A stretch of DNA of 64,000 nucleotides from Actinomadura cremea (GTDB lineage: Bacteria > Actinomycetota > Actinomycetes > Streptosporangiales > Streptosporangiaceae), in the NCBI RefSeq assembly GCF_014648495.1, contig NZ_BMRF01000018.1, forward strand, positions 62,001 to 126,000. Direction: 5' to 3'. The notes beneath the pieces were generated by a model, which was given only the letters and a program-made list of their open reading frames with translations, was not told the origin of the DNA and searched no databases. The translations under genes and the position numbers were made by a program. Shown piece after piece: positions 44,595 through 52,813 of the stretch (position 1 is the stretch's first letter; each line of letters begins with the position of its first letter).

Positions 44595-45551
44595 TCAGGC
44601 CGACTGCCCCGACGTCTCCACCGGGAAGCGGAACGCGGGGTCGACCTGGGTCTCCAGGTCCTCGCCGACGGCCCGGCTCGCCCAGCTCCGGGCGTTCTTG
44701 ACGTGGAATTCCACGGCCTGCCGCTGGAACTTGTCCCAGTCCTTCACGCGGGAGTCGACCTCGGCCCGCATCCGCGACAGCGCGGCCTCGTTGCCCTCCT
44801 CGAGCCCGACGCCGGTCCGGCCCTGCTCGAGCGCGCGGACGGAGGCGGACTGGCCGAGCCAGGTCAGCAGGTCGTCGCCGACGTGCTCGCGCAGGTAGGC
44901 GACGTCGTCCTCGGTCTGCACCTTGTTGCCGACGACGCGGATCGCGACGTCGTAGTCGCGGGCGTACTCGGTGTACTGCCGGTAGACGCCGACGCCCTTG
45001 CGGGTGGGTTCGGCGACGAGGAACATCAGGTCGAACCGGGTGAACAGCCCGGACGCGAACGTGTCGGCCCCGGCGGTCATGTCCACGACGACGTACTCGC
45101 CGGGCCCGTCGACGAGGTGGTTGAGGTACAGCTCGACGGCGCCGGTCTTGGAGTGGTAGCAGGCGACGCCGAGGTCGTCGTCGTTGAACGGGCCGGTGGC
45201 GAGCAGCGTGATCCCGTCGACGTCCTCCGCCAGCCGGTGGACCGGGTCGTCGCCGCGGAAGTCCAGCAGCCGCGAGCCCTCACCGGGCGGGGTCGTCTTG
45301 ACCATGGCGGACGCGGACGAGACGCGCGGGTTGCCGCCGCGCAGGTGCTCCTTGATGTCGGCGAGGTGGTCCCCCATCGCGGGGACCTTGGCGGCGCGGT
45401 CCTCGTCGAGGCCGAGCGCCACGCCGAGGTGCTGGTTGATGTCGGCGTCGATGGCGACCACCGGCAGCCCGCGGCCCGCCAGATGCCGGACGAACAGCGA
45501 CGACAGGGTGGTCTTGCCGCTGCCGCCCTTGCCCACGAACGCAACCTTCAC
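44595..45551 (-). CDS. CooC-like P-loop ATPase (nickel/metal insertion type)
   Basis: 318 residues of the MinD/ParA-like group closest to CooC, which helps insert nickel into CO dehydrogenase. It has a deviant Walker A GKGGSGKTT at 7-15, an IDADINQHLG segment and VVVDMTAGADTFASGLF. No carbon-monoxide dehydrogenase is in the window, so the client is unknown. It lies 118 bp downstream of the CbiMNQO nickel importer in the same direction but has its own Zur-like site in between. The GTG start at 45551 has only a weak GGGGG upstream. Confidence 0.88.
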   Translation of the reverse strand: MKVAFVGKGGSGKTTLSSLFVRHLAGRGLPVVAIDADINQHLGVALGLDEDRAAKVPAMGDHLADIKEHLRGGNPRVSSASAMVKTTPPGEGSRLLDFRGDDPVHRLAEDVDGITLLATGPFNDDDLGVACYHSKTGAVELYLNHLVDGPGEYVVVDMTAGADTFASGLFTRFDLMFLVAEPTRKGVGVYRQYTEYARDYDVAIRVVGNKVQTEDDVAYLREHVGDDLLTWLGQSASVRALEQGRTGVGLEEGNEAALSRMRAEVDSRVKDWDKFQRQAVEFHVKNARSWASRAVGEDLETQVDPAFRFPVETSGQSA

Positions 45552-45575
45552 GGTGAAATGCCCCCGTTTCGGATA

Positions 45576-45590
45576 TGAAAATCATTGCCA
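45576..45590 (-). promoter_or_regulatory. Zur-like box TGAAAATCATTGCCA
   Basis: A 7-1-7 element matching the actinobacterial Zur-type palindrome TGAAAATCATTTTCA at 13 of 15 positions. It lies 25 bp upstream of the CooC-like gene start. A further TTGCCA repeat follows. Regulator identity is inferred. Confidence 0.5.
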
Positions 45591-45669
45591 TTGCCAGGAG
45601 CACCGAGTCTGGCGGAGGCGGGCGCGCGAAGCAAGCGGAACGGCCGAGAAGGCCGGTGGACGCGACGCC

Positions 45670-46422
45670 TCAGCGCGGGACCGCGGCCGGGTCGAAGCCG
45701 AACGGCAGTTCGAGCCGGTGCGCGCCGAGGAGACCGGCGTCGGTCAGCAGGTCCCGGGTGGGGGCGTCGGCGGCGATCGCCCCGTCGGAGAGGATCACCG
45801 AGCGGGGGCACAGCTCGGCCGCGTACGGGAGGTCGTGGGTGACCATCAGGACGGTCACGTCGAGGCTCAGCAGGATCTCGGCCAGCTCCCGGCGGCTCGC
45901 GGGGTCGAGGTTGGACGACGGTTCGTCCAGCACGAGGATCTCCGGCTCCATCGCCAGGACGGTCGCGACCGCGACCCGGCGGCGCTGCCCGAAGCTGAGG
46001 TGCTGCGGCGGGCGGTCGGCGACGTGCGCCATCCCGACGCGGTCGAGCGCGGACCGGACGCGCTCGTCCAGGTCGGCGCCGCGCAGCCCGAGGTTGGCGG
46101 GGCCGAACGCGACGTCCTCGCGGACGGTCGGCATGAACAGCTGGTCGTCGGGGTCCTGGAAGACGATCCCGACCCGGCGGCGGACCTCCCGCAGTGCCGC
46201 GCGGTCGCCCGGGGCGACGGCGAGCCCGCCGACCCTGACCTCCCCCAGGCCGCCGTGCAGGATGCCGTTCAGGTGCAGGACGAGCGTCGTCTTCCCCGCG
46301 CCGTTCGGGCCGAGCAGCGCGACCCGCTCGCCGCGCTCGATCGTCAGGTCGACGCCGAACAGCGCCTGCGTCCCGTCCGGGTAGGCGTAGGCGAGGCCGC
46401 GCACGTCCAGGGAGGGGGTCAT
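45670..46422 (-). CDS. cbiO: ECF metal-transporter ATPase CbiO
   Basis: 250-residue ABC ATPase of the cobalt/nickel ECF importers. Walker A is GPNGAGKTT, the Q-loop region is VFQDPDDQLFMPTVREDVAFGP, the signature is HLSFGQRRRVAVA, Walker B is EILVLDEPSSNLD and the switch histidine is in MVTHD. It energises the CbiM/CbiQ membrane pair. The ATG at 46422 overlaps the cbiQ stop by 4 nt (ATGA). Last gene of the cbiM-N-Q-O operon; the Nur box upstream points to nickel. Confidence 0.93.
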   Translation of the reverse strand: MTPSLDVRGLAYAYPDGTQALFGVDLTIERGERVALLGPNGAGKTTLVLHLNGILHGGLGEVRVGGLAVAPGDRAALREVRRRVGIVFQDPDDQLFMPTVREDVAFGPANLGLRGADLDERVRSALDRVGMAHVADRPPQHLSFGQRRRVAVATVLAMEPEILVLDEPSSNLDPASRRELAEILLSLDVTVLMVTHDLPYAAELCPRSVILSDGAIAADAPTRDLLTDAGLLGAHRLELPFGFDPAAVPR

Positions 46423-47183
46423 GCGCCCATCCAGGCGGCCAGGGTGAGCAGGGACGCGGCGAGGGGCAGCGCCGCGGCGGCCGACCACTGGACGGGCGTC
46501 GCGCCGACGTCGTGCAGCACCGGCATGCGGCCGTCGTACCCGCGGCTCACCATCGCGAGGTGCACGCGCTCGCCCCGCTCGTACGAGCGCAGGAACAGCG
46601 CGCCCAGCGACCTGGCGAGGACGCCCGTGGCGCGGACGTCGCGCGCCTCGAACCCGCGGGACGCGCGGGCCACCCGCATCCGGCCGAGTTCGGCGGCCAC
46701 GACGTCGCCGTACCGCAGCATGAACCCGGCGATCTGCACGATGAGGCGGGGCAGCCGGAGCCGTTCGAGGCCGAGGAGCAGCAGGCGCGGCTCGGTCGTG
46801 GCGGCCAGCAGGATCGACGCGAGCACGCCGAGGGTGCCCTTCGCGAGGATGTTCCACGCGCCCCACAGCCCGTCCTCGCTCAGCCGCAGCCCGAGCACCG
46901 CGACCCGCTCGCCGTTCGCGACGAACGGCATGAGGAACGCGAACGCGACGAACGGGACCTCGATGACGACGCGCCGCGCGATCGCCCTGAACGGGACGCG
47001 GGCGGCGACCGCGACCGCCGCGAGCAGCAGCGCGTAGCCGCCGAACGCCCACATCCGCTCGCGCGGCGTCGCGACGACGAGCAGCGTGAACGCCAGGACG
47101 GCGACGAGCTTGCAGTGCGGCGGAAGCCGGTGCACCGGCGAGTCGCGCGGCAGGTAGAGCCGGTGCGCGTGCCCCGCGCCCAC
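46419..47183 (-). CDS. cbiQ: ECF transporter transmembrane protein CbiQ
   Basis: 254 residues, about five hydrophobic segments, of the T-component (CbiQ) family. The two arginine-containing coupling-type motifs ARASRGFEARD and AMVSRGYDGRM match the ATPase-coupling helices of the family. It couples CbiO to the substrate-binding CbiM. The GTG at 47183 overlaps the PDGLE stop by one base (TAGTG). Translational coupling through the operon is likely. Confidence 0.92.
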   Translation of the reverse strand: MGAGHAHRLYLPRDSPVHRLPPHCKLVAVLAFTLLVVATPRERMWAFGGYALLLAAVAVAARVPFRAIARRVVIEVPFVAFAFLMPFVANGERVAVLGLRLSEDGLWGAWNILAKGTLGVLASILLAATTEPRLLLLGLERLRLPRLIVQIAGFMLRYGDVVAAELGRMRVARASRGFEARDVRATGVLARSLGALFLRSYERGERVHLAMVSRGYDGRMPVLHDVGATPVQWSAAAALPLAASLLTLAAWMGA

Positions 47184-47530
47184 TAGTCCGTCCGGGCTTC
47201 GGTCGCGGAACCGGTCCCGGAAGGGGTCCCGGCTCCGGAGTCGCCGCGCCGCCGGATCGTCCAGAACAGGCCGCCGCCCACGAGCAGGACGACCGCGACG
47301 CCGGCCACCCCGGCGAGCCCGCCGGACAGCCGCGCGTTCCCGACGCCCTCGACGCCGTAGTCGCCGAGCGGGGAGCCGGCCAGGCCGTGCTCCTTTTCCT
47401 TCGCGGCCATGCCCTCGTCGGCGGCGACCTTCTCCAGGCCGTCGGGGCTCGAGCTGGCGTAGTGGCTGACGATCCCGGCCAGGATCAGCGACACGATCAG
47501 AACCCCGGCGAAGAAACGCTTGGTCTGCAC
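47183..47530 (-). CDS. CbiN-like PDGLE-domain membrane protein
   Basis: 115 residues with two membrane segments (about 5-22 and 72-92). The PDGLE motif occurs in SSSPDGLEKVA between them, as in the small component of Co/Ni ECF importers (CbiN-like). It probably assists CbiM. GTG start at 47530, 11 bp after the cbiM stop; the stop TAG shares a base with the cbiQ GTG. Confidence 0.85.
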   Translation of the reverse strand: MQTKRFFAGVLIVSLILAGIVSHYASSSPDGLEKVAADEGMAAKEKEHGLAGSPLGDYGVEGVGNARLSGGLAGVAGVAVVLLVGGGLFWTIRRRGDSGAGTPSGTGSATEARTD

Positions 47531-47541
47531 GGCCCTCTCCC

Positions 47542-48261
47542 TCACGCCTGCGACGGCTCGGCCCGGTCGGCGCCGCCCGCGCCCGCGTCCCTGGTCCGCA
47601 GCCGCGGAGGTCTGCGCAGCTCGAGGGCGCCGTGCACCAGGTCGGGCCGGACGGCCAGGACGCTCGACACCGTCGCCGCCGTGATCAGCGCCTCGCCGAT
47701 CCCGATGAGGACGTGGACGCCGACCATCGCGCCCGCGACCGTTCCGATCGAGACGTCCGTGGTGCCGCCCAGCGCGTACAGCACGGTGAACGCGACGGCC
47801 GAGGCCGGCACCGACACCAGCGCCGCGGCGAACGACGCCCCGGCGGCGGCGGGGCGGGTCTTCGGCAGCACCCGGACCAGGACGCGGAACAGCGGGTACG
47901 CGACGGCGACCGTGACCAGCGACATCGTGACGACGTTGACGCCGAGCGCGGTGAGGCCGCCGTCGGCGAACAGCAGCGCCTGCAGCAGCAGGACGACCGC
48001 CACGCACAGGACGCCCGTCCAGGGCCCGACGAGGATCGCGGCGAGCGCCCCGCCGAGCAGGTGCCCGCTGGTCCCGGACGCGACCGGGAAGTTCAGCATC
48101 TGCGCGGCGAAGACGAACGCCGCCGTGAGTCCCGCGAGCGGGGCCGTCCGGTCGTCCAGTTCCCGGGTGGCGCCGCGCAGCGCCAGCCCGACCCCGGCGA
48201 CCGCGACGGCGCCCGCCGCGATCGAGACCGGCGCGTCGATGAATCCGTCCGGCGCGTGCAT
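47542..48261 (-). CDS. cbiM: Nickel/cobalt ECF substrate-binding component CbiM
   Basis: 239 residues, about six membrane segments. It begins MHAPDGFID, whose N-terminal Met-His is used for metal binding by CbiM/NikM (established), and has the conserved ASGTSGHLLGGALAAILVGPW block. First gene of a four-gene operon (M-PDGLE-Q-O). The Nur-type box about 60-75 bp upstream indicates nickel rather than cobalt (inference). Confidence 0.93.
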   Translation of the reverse strand: MHAPDGFIDAPVSIAAGAVAVAGVGLALRGATRELDDRTAPLAGLTAAFVFAAQMLNFPVASGTSGHLLGGALAAILVGPWTGVLCVAVVLLLQALLFADGGLTALGVNVVTMSLVTVAVAYPLFRVLVRVLPKTRPAAAGASFAAALVSVPASAVAFTVLYALGGTTDVSIGTVAGAMVGVHVLIGIGEALITAATVSSVLAVRPDLVHGALELRRPPRLRTRDAGAGGADRAEPSQA

Positions 48262-48318
48262 GCCTCACCGCCCTGCCGTCGACTACACCAGGGACAGTGT
48301 GCGGCGTGCCCGTTGCAG

Positions 48319-48335
48319 TTGCAATAGTCTCGCAA
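48319..48335. promoter_or_regulatory. Nur (nickel-uptake regulator) box TTGCAA-N5-TCGCAA
   Basis: Matches the streptomycete Nur consensus tTGCaa-N5-ttGCAA with one mismatch. It lies 58 bp upstream of the cbiM start, between cbiM and the Rv2466c-like gene. It also shows a perfect GTTGC/GCAAC symmetry on either side. Confidence 0.7.
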
Positions 48336-48377
48336 CTACCGCTTCCGGCCGGGCCGGACGAGGGGGCGGCCGAGGGG

Positions 48378-48992
48378 TCAGTCGAAGGACGGCTCCTCGG
48401 TGCGGGTGCGCTTCAGCTCGAAGAAACCGGGGGTGCTCGCCACCGCGACCACGCCGTCGAACAGCTTGACCGCGTCCTCGCCGCGCGGGATCGGCGTCAC
48501 CACCGGGCCGAAGAACGCGCTGCCCTCGACCTCGATGACCGGGGTGCCGACCTCCTGGCCGACGCGGTCGATGCCGTCCTTGTGGGACGCGCGCAGCGCC
48601 TCGTCGTAGGCGGTCGAGTCGGCGGCCTCGGCGAGCGACGGGTCGAGCCCGGCGGCGGTCAGCGCCTCCCGGAGCAGGTCGGGGCCGAACTCCCGCTCGT
48701 CGTGGTGGCGGCGCGTGCCCAGCTCGGTGTAGAGGTGCCCGAGGACCTCGCCCCCGTACTTCTGCTCGGCGGCGATGCAGACCCGCACCGGGCCCCAGGC
48801 CGCCTCGAGCATCTTGCGGTAGCCCTCCGGGATGTCCTTGTCCTCGTTGAGGACCGCCAGGCTCATCACGTGCCAGCGCACGTCGATCGGGCGCAGCTTC
48901 TCGACCTCCAGGATCCAGCGGGAGGTGATCCACGCCCAGGGGCACAGCGGGTCGAACCAGAAGTCCACCGGGGTACGGGCGTCCTGCGTCAT
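48378..48992 (-). CDS. Rv2466c-like (mycothiol-dependent nitroreductase family) thioredoxin-fold protein, CPWA variant
   Basis: 204 residues of the DsbA/Rv2466c family. [20 protein letters not shown] at residues 11-30 replaces the Rv2466c CPWC with CPWA, keeping the first cysteine but lacking the second. The C-terminal [21 protein letters not shown] and [10 protein letters not shown] match the family closely. It may act as a monothiol mycothiol-linked reductase (inference). The ATG at 48992 follows AAGGAGA. A perfect palindrome TAGACCGGTCTA lies 15 bp upstream, pointing to TetR-type control. Confidence 0.9.
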   Translation of the reverse strand: MTQDARTPVDFWFDPLCPWAWITSRWILEVEKLRPIDVRWHVMSLAVLNEDKDIPEGYRKMLEAAWGPVRVCIAAEQKYGGEVLGHLYTELGTRRHHDEREFGPDLLREALTAAGLDPSLAEAADSTAYDEALRASHKDGIDRVGQEVGTPVIEVEGSAFFGPVVTPIPRGEDAVKLFDGVVAVASTPGFFELKRTRTEEPSFD

Positions 48993-49006
48993 GGTGAGTC
49001 TCCTTC

Positions 49007-49018
49007 TAGACCGGTCTA
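49007..49018. promoter_or_regulatory. Palindrome TAGACCGGTCTA, candidate TetR operator
   Basis: Perfect 12-bp palindrome just upstream of the ribosome site of the Rv2466c-like gene. This sequence type is a common actinomycete TetR-family operator. No TetR gene is in the window. Confidence 0.55.
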
Positions 49019-49101
49019 CAAGTGCGACAACTCATCCCCGCCCGTCCGCATTTCCCCCGGATGCGGCGGACCCGAAATCATGGCGGGAGACCTGTCCGCC
49101 G

Positions 49102-49119
49102 ACAGGGCGCGCGCCCTGT
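49102..49119. promoter_or_regulatory. 18-bp perfect palindrome ACAGGGCGCGCGCCCTGT
   Basis: Lies 46-63 bp before the aminopeptidase N start, near its likely promoter. Candidate operator by position and symmetry. Confidence 0.4.
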
Positions 49120-49164
49120 TGGTAGACATGAGGGATCAAGCCATAAGCCGACCGAGGAGTTCAT

Positions 49165-51726
49165 GTGGCAGGCAACCTCACGCGCGACGAGGCGCGGGAA
49201 CGGGCACGGCTGCTCACCGTCGAGTCCTACACGGTCGAACTGGACCTCACGACCGGTGAGGAGCGGTTCGGTTCCACGACCGTGATCAGGTTCGGGAGCG
49301 CCGAGCCGGGGGCGTCCACGTTCGTCGACCTGCACGGCGCGGTCGTGCGGGAGGCGACGCTGAACGGCACCGCACTCGACCCCGCGTCCTACGACGCGGA
49401 CAAGGGGCGCCTCCCGCTGCCCGGCCTGGCCGCCGACAACGAACTCCGGGTCGTGGCCGACTGCGCCTACTCGCGTTCGGGCGAGGGCCTGCACCGCTTC
49501 GTGGACCCCGTGGACGAGAGCGTCTACCTGTACTCGCAGTTCGAGACGGCCGACGCCCACCGCATGTACACGTGCTTCGACCAGCCCGACCTCAAGGCGA
49601 CGTTCGAGTTCAAGGTGCGCGCCCCGCAGGAGTGGGAGGTCGTCACCAACGAGGCCGCAGAGAAGCGGGAGGGCGGCGACTGGCACTTCATGCCGACGCC
49701 GCAGATCTCCACCTACATCACCGCGCTGATCGCCGGCCCCTACCACGTGGTCCGCGACGAGTACCGGCGCGCGGACGGCACCGTCGTCCCGCTCGGCGTG
49801 TACTGCCGGGAGTCGCTGGCCGAGCACCTGGACGCCCCCGCGATCGTCGACGTCACCCGGCAGGGATTCGAGTACTTCGAGCGGGTCTTCGGGCGTCCGT
49901 ACCCGTTCGCGAAGTACGACCAGCTGTTCGTGCCGGAGTTCAACGCGGGCGCGATGGAGAACGCGGGCGCGGTCACCTTCCTGGAGGACTACGTCTTCCG
50001 GTCGCGGGTCACCGACGCCGCGTACGAGCGGCGCGCCGAGACGATCCTGCACGAGATGGCGCACATGTGGTTCGGCGACCTCGTCACCATGCGCTGGTGG
50101 GACGACCTGTGGCTGAACGAGTCGTTCGCGACGTACATGAGCGTGCTGTGCCAGTCGGAGGCCACGAAGTGGACGTCGTCGTGGACGACGTTCGCGAACC
50201 TGATGAAGGCGTGGGCGTACCGGCAGGACCAGCTGCCGTCCACGCACCCGATCTCCGCCGACATCCCGGATATCCGGGCCGTCGAGGTGAACTTCGACGG
50301 CATCACCTACGCGAAGGGCGCGAGCGTCCTGAAGCAGCTCGTGGCCTATGTCGGCCGCGACAACTTCCTCGAGGGCGTCCGCCGGTACTTCGACCGGCAC
50401 GCGTGGGGCAACACCGTCCTCGCCGACCTGCTGGAGGCGCTGGAGGAGACGTCCGGGCGGCGCGACCTCGGCGCGTGGTCGAAGGAGTGGCTGGAGACCG
50501 CCGGGGCCAACACCCTCCGCCCGAGCTACGAGGTGGGTTCGGGCGGTGGAATGGACGGAGACCAGGACGGGAACTTCGCGTCGTTCTCCGTCCTGCAGGA
50601 GGCGAAGGCCGACTACCCGACGCTGCGCTCGCACCGCATCGCGATCGGCCTGTACGACCGGACGCCCGAGGGCATCGTGCGGCGCGAGCGCGTCGAGCTC
50701 GACGTCGTCGGGGCGCGCACCGAGGTGCCGCAGCTCGTCGGGCACCGGCGCCCCGACCTCGTCCTGGTCAACGACGACGACCTCACCTACGCGAAGGTGC
50801 GGCTCGACGACCACTCGCTGAGCACGCTCATCGACGGGATCGGCGACATCAAGGAGGGGCTGCCGCGCGCGCTGTGCTGGTCGGCGGCCTGGGACATGAC
50901 GCGGGACGCCGAGATGGCGACGCGCGACTACGTCCGGCTCGTCGCGAAGGGCGTCCGGGGCGTCACCGACATCTCGGTCACCCAGACGCTGCTGCGGCAG
51001 GCCCGCCTCGCCGTCCAGCAGTACGCCGACCCGGCGTGGCGGAACGAGGGCCTCACGCTGCTGGCCGACACCCTGTCGGAGCTGGCCCGCGAGGCCGAGC
51101 CCGGCTCGGACTTCCAGCTCGCGTACGTCCAGGCGTTCGCCGGCTCGGCGACCACCGACGCGCACCTGTCGTTCGTCCGGGGACTGCTGGACGGGTCGAG
51201 CAAGCTCGACGGCCTCACCGTCGACACCGACCTGCGCTGGACGCTGCTGCGCCGCCTCGTCGTCACCGGCGGCGCCGGGAAGGCCGAGATCGACGCCGAG
51301 CACGAGCGGGACCGGACGGCCGCGGGCGAGCGGCACGCCGCCGCCTGCACGGCCGCGATCCCGAGCGCGGACGCCAAGGCCGCCGCGTGGGAGCGGATCG
51401 TCTCCGGCGACCTGCCGAACGCCGTGTACCGCGCGACGCTCGGCGGATTCGTCGAGCCGGACCAGGCCGACCTGCTCGTCCCGTACGCCGACCGGTACTT
51501 CGCCGAGGTCGGCCGCATCTGGAAGGAGTGGAGCAGCGACATGTCGCAGACGTTCGCCGAGAGCGCCTACCCCTTCCTGGTGATCGAGCAGTCCACGATC
51601 GACCGGACCGAGGCGTACATCAAGGAGAACGACCCCCCGGCGGCGCTCGTCCGGCTCCTGTCCGAGGGACGCGACGGTGTCGCGCGTGCCCTGCGGGCGC
51701 GCGCGCAGGACGCCTCGGCGTCCTGA
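49165..51726 (+). CDS. pepN: Aminopeptidase N (M1 family)
   Basis: 853-residue zinc aminopeptidase, full length, cytoplasmic, removing N-terminal residues from peptides. The exopeptidase motif is GAMENAGAVTF. The zinc site HEMAHMWFGDL is followed by NESFA, with H296, H300 and a later glutamate as ligands. The C-terminal ERAP1-like part is intact (residues about 520-853). The GTG at 49165 has GAGGAG upstream. An 18-bp palindrome lies 46 bp upstream and a 21-bp stem terminator follows the stop. Confidence 0.93.
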   Translation: MAGNLTRDEARERARLLTVESYTVELDLTTGEERFGSTTVIRFGSAEPGASTFVDLHGAVVREATLNGTALDPASYDADKGRLPLPGLAADNELRVVADCAYSRSGEGLHRFVDPVDESVYLYSQFETADAHRMYTCFDQPDLKATFEFKVRAPQEWEVVTNEAAEKREGGDWHFMPTPQISTYITALIAGPYHVVRDEYRRADGTVVPLGVYCRESLAEHLDAPAIVDVTRQGFEYFERVFGRPYPFAKYDQLFVPEFNAGAMENAGAVTFLEDYVFRSRVTDAAYERRAETILHEMAHMWFGDLVTMRWWDDLWLNESFATYMSVLCQSEATKWTSSWTTFANLMKAWAYRQDQLPSTHPISADIPDIRAVEVNFDGITYAKGASVLKQLVAYVGRDNFLEGVRRYFDRHAWGNTVLADLLEALEETSGRRDLGAWSKEWLETAGANTLRPSYEVGSGGGMDGDQDGNFASFSVLQEAKADYPTLRSHRIAIGLYDRTPEGIVRRERVELDVVGARTEVPQLVGHRRPDLVLVNDDDLTYAKVRLDDHSLSTLIDGIGDIKEGLPRALCWSAAWDMTRDAEMATRDYVRLVAKGVRGVTDISVTQTLLRQARLAVQQYADPAWRNEGLTLLADTLSELAREAEPGSDFQLAYVQAFAGSATTDAHLSFVRGLLDGSSKLDGLTVDTDLRWTLLRRLVVTGGAGKAEIDAEHERDRTAAGERHAAACTAAIPSADAKAAAWERIVSGDLPNAVYRATLGGFVEPDQADLLVPYADRYFAEVGRIWKEWSSDMSQTFAESAYPFLVIEQSTIDRTEAYIKENDPPAALVRLLSEGRDGVARALRARAQDASAS

Positions 51727-51734
51727 CGACCCAC

Positions 51735-51781
51735 CCGTGGCCGTGCGGCACGCGCACCCCGCGCGTGCCGCACGGCCACGG
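51735..51781 (+). terminator. Very strong hairpin terminator after aminopeptidase N
   Basis: A perfect 21-bp stem (51735-51755 with 51761-51781) with a 5-nt loop ACCCC, starting 9 bp after the stop. Confidence 0.75.
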
Positions 51782-51811
51782 CCCCCCGACAACACGAGAG
51801 GAAGCGGCCGG

Positions 51812-52813
51812 GTGGAGACCGCACGGGACGTCCTGACCGCCCTGGCACGGCGCCACGCGTTCGGCGACCTGGAGGCGCTGCTCGACGAGGGGACGCTCGC
51901 CGCCGACGGCCGGACCCGCGAGGTGGCCGCGCTGTGCGCGTTCGGGCAGCGCGCCCTGGACCTGGACGCCGAGGACTTCGGCATGCCCGAGGCCGCCGGG
52001 GACGTCCCCCCGGACCTGCTCGACCGGGCACGGGCCAGCCGCATGCCGCAGGCGCCCCGGGAGCGGCCGCGCGGCGCCCTGGCGAGCCTGCGGCCCGCGT
52101 ACGCGCTGCTGCTGGAGGTCATCGCGGTCCGCTGGCACCGCCGCGAGATGGCCGCGCTCGTCGCCGCCGTCCACATCGCGGGCGAGTACCTGGCGATGCT
52201 CGCGTGGGAGCCGGTGCTCGGCCACGCGGGCGACCCGGCCCTGCTCGCCGCCGCCGTCGGCGGCGAGGGCAGCCGGTGGGGCGTGCCCGTCGACCCGGAC
52301 GCGCCGCGCGAGTGCGACCACACCCGGCCGGAGCGGTCCGCGTGCGAGCGCGCCCTGCGGGTCGCCGCGATGCCGCCGCCGGGCTGGCGCGCCTACCTCG
52401 ACCGGCAGCACAGCCAGGTCGCGTCCGCGCTCGGCGACTGCGCGGCCCGCTGCCGCACCCCCTGCACGGTGGTGACCCGGCTGGACGACGCCGTCCGCGC
52501 CGACCTCGCCGAGCGCTGCGGGCTGGCGAACGACTTCGCCGACGGCGCCCTCGTGAAGCTGCGGCACGCCGCGCCCGTCGGGCACGGCTTCGGGGTGCCG
52601 TCGCCGGAGGAGGTGCAGACGGCCTGGGAGCGGGCCCGCGCGTCGCTGCGCCGCCGCCCGCTCGGCGCCGCCGCGCTGGACGGGGCCGGCGACGACGACC
52701 CCTACCCGCTCCCCGGGCTGCCCGCGCTGTTCTCCGCGATCGCCGCCGCGGAGATCGTCCCCGACACCCTCCTGCACGACGTGACGACGCGCATCACCTC
52801 GACGCTCACCTGA
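51812..52813 (+). CDS. Unrecognised actinomycete protein
   Basis: 333 residues. Helical, soluble, with a central His/Cys-containing stretch (ECDHTRPERSACERALRVAAM) and later CAARCRTPCTVVT. I recognise no family. It begins METARDVLTALARRHAFGDLEALLDEG after GAGAGGAAG at a good distance. Its stop overlaps the stop of the convergent 4-alpha-glucanotransferase by 8 nt. Confidence 0.65.
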   Translation: METARDVLTALARRHAFGDLEALLDEGTLAADGRTREVAALCAFGQRALDLDAEDFGMPEAAGDVPPDLLDRARASRMPQAPRERPRGALASLRPAYALLLEVIAVRWHRREMAALVAAVHIAGEYLAMLAWEPVLGHAGDPALLAAAVGGEGSRWGVPVDPDAPRECDHTRPERSACERALRVAAMPPPGWRAYLDRQHSQVASALGDCAARCRTPCTVVTRLDDAVRADLAERCGLANDFADGALVKLRHAAPVGHGFGVPSPEEVQTAWERARASLRRRPLGAAALDGAGDDDPYPLPGLPALFSAIAAAEIVPDTLLHDVTTRITSTLT

